From Paenisporosarcina quisquiliarum_A (GTDB lineage Bacteria; Bacillota; Bacilli; Bacillales_A; Planococcaceae), in assembly GCF_043641925.1 (NCBI RefSeq), contig NZ_JBHZRU010000018.1, positions 1 through 64,000 on the forward strand: 64,000 bases of DNA, in the 5' to 3' direction. Shown piece by piece: positions 60,586 to 64,000 of the stretch. The position numbers and the translations under genes are program-made. Below the pieces are notes generated by a model. The model made no database searches. It was not told the DNA's origin and worked only from the letters and a program-made list of their open reading frames with translations. Within the stretch, counting starts at the first letter, position 1, and the number at the start of each line of letters is the position of its first letter.

Positions 60586-62325
60586 ATGCTCGATTTAATG
60601 ATCATTATGTTGGAGAGAGTTGGGATGATTGTTGCAGTTGCCTTCATTTTAACGCGTTTGGGCTTTTTTAAAAACATGATTCATTACAATAAGCTTAATC
60701 GAAAACAGGAAGTTACCGCGATTCTATTCTTCGGATTTTTCGGGATAATTGGCACATACTTTGGCGTCGCGTTTAATACAGTAACTCACCAATTTAACAG
60801 TGTGGCAATTGAGATTGCATCAGACGAAGCGATAGCAAACTCTCGTGTTATTGGTGTCGTTGTAGCTGGCTTACTTGGAGGATACCGAGTTGGAATCGGA
60901 GCGGGTTTAATCGCTGGTATTCACAGGATGACTTTAGGCGGGTTCACAAGCATTGCATGTGGTATCTCTACCATTGTTTCAGGACTTGTAGCAGGCGCAT
61001 TTTATCAAAGAGGGAAAGATATTAAGCCAATAACGGCATTTGCAATTGGTGCTTTTGCAGAAGCAATTCAAATGAGTTTGATTCTTTTGTTAGCTAACCC
61101 CTTTGAGCAAGCTCTATCTTTAGTACAAGCTATTGGAATTCCTATGATTTTAGCTAATGGAATCGGCACAGCAATTTTTCTGCTGATTGTCTATAACGTC
61201 ATTAGCAATCAAGAAAAAGATACAGCCTTGCAAGCACAAAAAACGTTGCGTATTGCCAATCAAACATTGGGGTATTTACGAAAAGGTATGAATAATGACA
61301 CAGCTCTTGCTGTATGTACCATTTTACAAAGAGAATTATCGCCAAGTGCTGTTGCCATGACGAGTCAAACCGAAATATTAGCACATGTGGGACAAGCGAA
61401 TGATCATCATAAAGCGAATAGCCCTATACAAACTCAAATTACGAACGAGGTACTTAAACATGGCGAGCTTGTCGTAGCGAATGATCGTACGATTCATTGC
61501 GCAGAAGAAGAGTGCTCTCTTGGTGCAGCTGTTATTGCACCGCTTAAACAACGTGGAGAAACCATCGGAACTCTCAAAGTTTACTACCCGTCGGAAAAAG
61601 CAATAACTGACGTCAGTGTGGAATTGATTGCTGGTTTAAGTTCATTGCTAAGCGACCAGCTGGAAATTGCAAATGCTGAAAAGGCATATCAGTTAGCGAA
61701 AGAAGCGGAAATTAAAGCCCTTCAAGCGCAAATTAGTCCGCACTTTCTGTTTAATACAATGAATATCATTGTTTCTCTTATTCGCACAAATCCCGATAAA
61801 GCGCGTAAATTACTTACGTCACTCTCTTATTTCTTGCGTCAAAATTTAGAAGGTACCACAGCAATTAAGGTTTCATTGGAACAAGAATTACAACATGTTA
61901 GAGCGTATCTTCAAATAGAGGAAGCACGTTTTGTGGATAAATTAACGATTTCTTCAGAAGTGGATGAATGTATTCTGAATGAAATGATTCCACCTCTTAC
62001 GTTACAACCCATTGTTGAAAATGCGATTAAGCATGGAATAAAAGACATGGAAAAGGACAGTATAGTTAACATTTCTATTCAGGATATAGGCGCTGAAATT
62101 GAAATTAGAGTAAATGATAACGGATTCGGCATTCCGCCAGAAAGACTATCGATTTTAGGGTCAACTCAAATCGATTCTACAATCGGAACCGGAATGGGCT
62201 TATACAATGTTAATCGCCGTTTAATTATGACATTTGGCGAACAAGCGGCATTGAAATTTCAAAGTGAGTACAATAAAGGGACATGTGTGTCATTCCGCAT
62301 TCCGAAAATGGAGGAGAATAGTTAA
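60586..62325 (+). CDS. LytS-family sensor histidine kinase
   Basis: A 579-residue membrane kinase. Residues 1-205 are the 5TM-LYT region (five to six spans, with EAIANSRVIGVVVAGLLGG), 220-365 a GAF-like domain, then the His-kinase domain with ALQAQISPHFLFNTMNI (phospho-His) and a GHKL ATPase (LQPIVENAIKHGI, NDNGFGIP, GTGMGLYNVNRRL). The ATG at 60586 follows GGGGGAG. The TnpB element ends only about 38 bases upstream, so the native promoter was displaced. It overlaps its response regulator; the downstream cstA gene suggests it senses a carboxylate such as pyruvate. Confidence 0.93.
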   Translation: MLDLMIIMLERVGMIVAVAFILTRLGFFKNMIHYNKLNRKQEVTAILFFGFFGIIGTYFGVAFNTVTHQFNSVAIEIASDEAIANSRVIGVVVAGLLGGYRVGIGAGLIAGIHRMTLGGFTSIACGISTIVSGLVAGAFYQRGKDIKPITAFAIGAFAEAIQMSLILLLANPFEQALSLVQAIGIPMILANGIGTAIFLLIVYNVISNQEKDTALQAQKTLRIANQTLGYLRKGMNNDTALAVCTILQRELSPSAVAMTSQTEILAHVGQANDHHKANSPIQTQITNEVLKHGELVVANDRTIHCAEEECSLGAAVIAPLKQRGETIGTLKVYYPSEKAITDVSVELIAGLSSLLSDQLEIANAEKAYQLAKEAEIKALQAQISPHFLFNTMNIIVSLIRTNPDKARKLLTSLSYFLRQNLEGTTAIKVSLEQELQHVRAYLQIEEARFVDKLTISSEVDECILNEMIPPLTLQPIVENAIKHGIKDMEKDSIVNISIQDIGAEIEIRVNDNGFGIPPERLSILGSTQIDSTIGTGMGLYNVNRRLIMTFGEQAALKFQSEYNKGTCVSFRIPKMEENS

Positions 62326-63056
62326 TGGGGACGATGATACGAACACTCGTGGTAGATGACGAACGTTATGCGAGGGAGGAACTCGTCTTTCTTCTTAATC
62401 AATTTCCTTCTATTCAAGTAATTGGAGAAGCGGATTCTGGCGATCAAGCTGTGATGAAAGCAATTCAACTACAACCAGATTTAGTGTTTCTTGATGTAGA
62501 AATGCCCAAAATGAATGGAATGGAAGTTGCGAAGGCGTTATCTGAACTAAAGAATATGCCACTTATTATTTTCGCCACAGCCTACCCTCAGTTTGCAGCT
62601 GAAGCATTTCGTATAAATGCGGTTGATTATTTATTGAAGCCTTACGATGAAGACCAGTTAAAACAAGCGATTTCAAGAGTAGAAAAGAATTTAATTCCTC
62701 AAGCGAAGGTGGATGTTGCTAGTAACTTAGGGAAGTTAGCAGTTGAAAAAGATGGAGAGATTGACTACGTTCATATTGAAGATATTTTGTACATGTATCG
62801 AGAAGAAAAGGTCACAAAGATTATTACTCAAAAGTGTGAATACGAAGTCAAGACAGCACTTAAAGAATTAGAAAGTCGGTTAACTCCATTTTCCTTCTTC
62901 CGAATTCATAAAGGGTATTTAGTGAACTTGAAATATGTGAGTCGTCTAACTCCGTGGTTTAATGGCGCGTATCACTTAGAATTAACAAGTCGGGATGAGA
63001 AATTATCCGTCAGTCGTAATTATGTCAAAGGATTAAGACAAAGATTGGAAATGTGA
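62325..63056 (+). CDS. LytTR-family response regulator
   Basis: A 243-residue partner of the kinase. The receiver domain has the acidic pocket VVDDERYAR, phospho-Asp in LVFLDVEMPKMNG, Thr in IFATAYPQ and Lys in DYLLKPYD. A LytTR DNA-binding domain (about 135-240) contains EDILYMYREEKVTKIIT and FFRIHKGYLVNLKYVSRL. The ATG overlaps the lytS stop codon. Tandem sites at 63084 and 63105 in front of cstA are its likely targets. Confidence 0.93.
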   Translation: MGTMIRTLVVDDERYAREELVFLLNQFPSIQVIGEADSGDQAVMKAIQLQPDLVFLDVEMPKMNGMEVAKALSELKNMPLIIFATAYPQFAAEAFRINAVDYLLKPYDEDQLKQAISRVEKNLIPQAKVDVASNLGKLAVEKDGEIDYVHIEDILYMYREEKVTKIITQKCEYEVKTALKELESRLTPFSFFRIHKGYLVNLKYVSRLTPWFNGAYHLELTSRDEKLSVSRNYVKGLRQRLEM

Positions 63057-63083
63057 AACTTTGCATCTTATTACGCTAATTAC

Positions 63084-63114
63084 GCATGTCAAACTCGTAA
63101 TCTAGCATGTTAAA
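63084..63114 (+). promoter_or_regulatory. Tandem LytTR-type binding sites
   Basis: GCATGTCAAA (63084-63093) and GCATGTTAAA (63105-63114) are direct repeats 21 bases apart, the spacing typical of LytTR dimers. They lie upstream of a weak promoter (TTGATT, 15-base spacer, TATAAA at 63150-63155) for cstA. Confidence 0.6.
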
Positions 63115-63153
63115 TAAAAACGTCCTATTGATTGAAAATTTCAATTACTATAA

Positions 63154-63169
63154 ATGAAAGCGATTTCAT
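63154..63169 (+). promoter_or_regulatory. cre site (CcpA binding) ahead of cstA
   Basis: ATGAAAGCGATTTCAT fits the cre consensus WTGNAANCGNWWNCAW at every position. It overlaps or directly follows the -10 region, where CcpA would repress, implying carbon catabolite control of the transporter. Confidence 0.75.
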
Positions 63170-63185
63170 TTTAGGGGGGATTTTA

Positions 63186-64000
63186 GTGTATACATTTTTA
63201 TTAGGAATAGTACTATTAGTGGTCGGTTATTTCACATACGGTAAGTTTATTGAAAAGATGTTTGGTGTAAAGGAAGATCGTGCAACACCTGCTTATGTGC
63301 AGAGTGATGAAGTCGATTATGTTCCAATGTCTACGACAAAGAACTCGTTAATACAATTATTAAATATTGCAGGAGTTGGACCTATTTTCGGTCCGATTAT
63401 GGGTGCTTTATACGGTCCTGTTGCTTTCCTTTGGATTGTGTTCGGTGCTATTTTTGCGGGTGCGGTTCATGACTATTTAACAGGTATGATATCTATCCGT
63501 AACCGAGGTGCTCATTTACCTGAATTGGCAGGTCAATACTTAGGTAAAATTATGAAACATGTCGTAAATGCATTTGCTGTTCTTTTATTACTATTAGTTG
63601 GGACAGTTTTCGTTACAGCTCCTGCTGGCTTGTTATACAACTTAATGGATGGTTGGATGGCAATGGGTTATATCTTGGCAGCTATTTTTATCTACTACAT
63701 TTTAGCGACTTTATTACCGATTGATAAAATCATCGGTCGGGTTTATCCGTTATTTGGATTACTTTTAATCATTAGTGCATTAGGTGTTGGTGGTGGCATG
63801 ATATTTACAGGAGCTGACATTCCTGAATTGACATTGTCTAACTTGCATCCTGATAATATCCCGATCTTCCCATTGTTGTTCTTAACGATTTCATGTGGAG
63901 CATTATCAGGTTTCCATGCGACACAAACACCAATTATTTCCCGTACGACTCAGTCTGAAAAACAAGGTCGTAAAATTTTCTACGGCATGATGATTGCAGA
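63186..64000 (+). CDS. cstA: CstA-family carbon starvation/pyruvate transporter (partial)
   Basis: Starts at GTG 63186, behind TTAGGGGGGA, and runs open to the window end; about 271 residues seen of an expected 550-700. The N terminus YTFLLGIVLLVVGYFTYGKFIEKMFG, the motif LLNIAGVGPIFGPIMGALYGPVAFLWIVFGAIFAGAVHDY and SCGALSGFHATQTP are characteristic of CstA/BtsT. E. coli members import pyruvate or peptides and are induced by LytS-type systems (BtsSR); the LytS/LytTR genes directly upstream repeat that arrangement. Confidence 0.92.
   Translation, partial: MYTFLLGIVLLVVGYFTYGKFIEKMFGVKEDRATPAYVQSDEVDYVPMSTTKNSLIQLLNIAGVGPIFGPIMGALYGPVAFLWIVFGAIFAGAVHDYLTGMISIRNRGAHLPELAGQYLGKIMKHVVNAFAVLLLLLVGTVFVTAPAGLLYNLMDGWMAMGYILAAIFIYYILATLLPIDKIIGRVYPLFGLLLIISALGVGGGMIFTGADIPELTLSNLHPDNIPIFPLLFLTISCGALSGFHATQTPIISRTTQSEKQGRKIFYGMMIA

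Noticed and set aside
60459..60671. Open frame across the right end of the TnpB element
   Set aside because: It overlaps the element's terminal hairpin and the lytS start in another frame and has no protein-like features.

Overview
The window is AT-rich DNA from a Gram-positive, low-GC bacterium of the order Bacillales. A Planococcaceae-type genome (Psychrobacillus, Paenisporosarcina, Sporosarcina or Lysinibacillus neighbourhood) fits best; this is inference from gene content, not a database match. Supporting features are strong AGGAGG-type ribosome binding sites with frequent GTG/TTG starts, a T-box-controlled trpEGDCFBA operon, a dppABCDE-ykfABCD-ykhA block in the B. subtilis order, HemAT, RocB, PbpC and YunG relatives, a Spo0E-like phosphatase (a spore-forming lineage), and a subtilase that looks like the cold-adapted S41/sphericase group. 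No rRNA, tRNA or CRISPR array was seen.

Layout. 0-4.5 kb: a HExxH membrane metalloprotease, small membrane proteins and a MEDS-domain protein. 4.7-11.5 kb (minus): the complete tryptophan operon behind a promoter and a tRNA-Trp T-box. 11.9-22.3 kb (plus): dipeptide uptake and murein-peptide recycling (D-aminopeptidase, Dpp ABC transporter, LD-carboxypeptidase, Ala-Glu epimerase, NlpC/P60 endopeptidase) and an acyl-CoA thioesterase. 22.6-34.5 kb: housekeeping and transport genes, including a BcrA-type ABC exporter, HemAT, an M15 peptidase, an alkyltransferase-like protein, RocB and a CapA-like lipoprotein. 34.6-37.0 kb: an Smr-less MutS2 paralogue behind a leader peptide and two terminators, as in ribosome-antibiotic attenuators. 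37.2-41.9 kb: Spo0E-like protein, MFS transporter, then a secreted subtilase divergent from an HTH-TPR regulator followed by a 43-residue exported pro-peptide, which together look like an RNPP (NprR/PlcR-type) quorum-sensing module. 42.2-49 kb: an accessory stretch of small, mostly minus-strand genes separated by a recurrent two-box palindromic repeat, with one frameshifted gene. 49.4-58.9 kb: HAD phosphatase, DUF2087 protein, an MFS plus acetyltransferase pair, cysteine synthase, PBP3, and a polar amino-acid ABC transporter. 59.1-60.5 kb: a solo TnpB (IS605/IS1341-type) element inserted just upstream of lytS. 60.6-64 kb: a LytS/LytTR two-component system followed by a CstA-type transporter that runs off the window and carries candidate LytTR sites and a cre box.

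A family of GC-rich dispersed repeats of about 90-130 bp occurs five times (about 0.1, 29.9, 42.0, 50.8 and 59.0 kb), always between genes. The strongest candidates for new biology are the adjacent regulator-peptide-protease quorum-sensing locus, the leader-attenuated MutS2 paralogue, and the cassette-like repeat/gene array at 42-47 kb.
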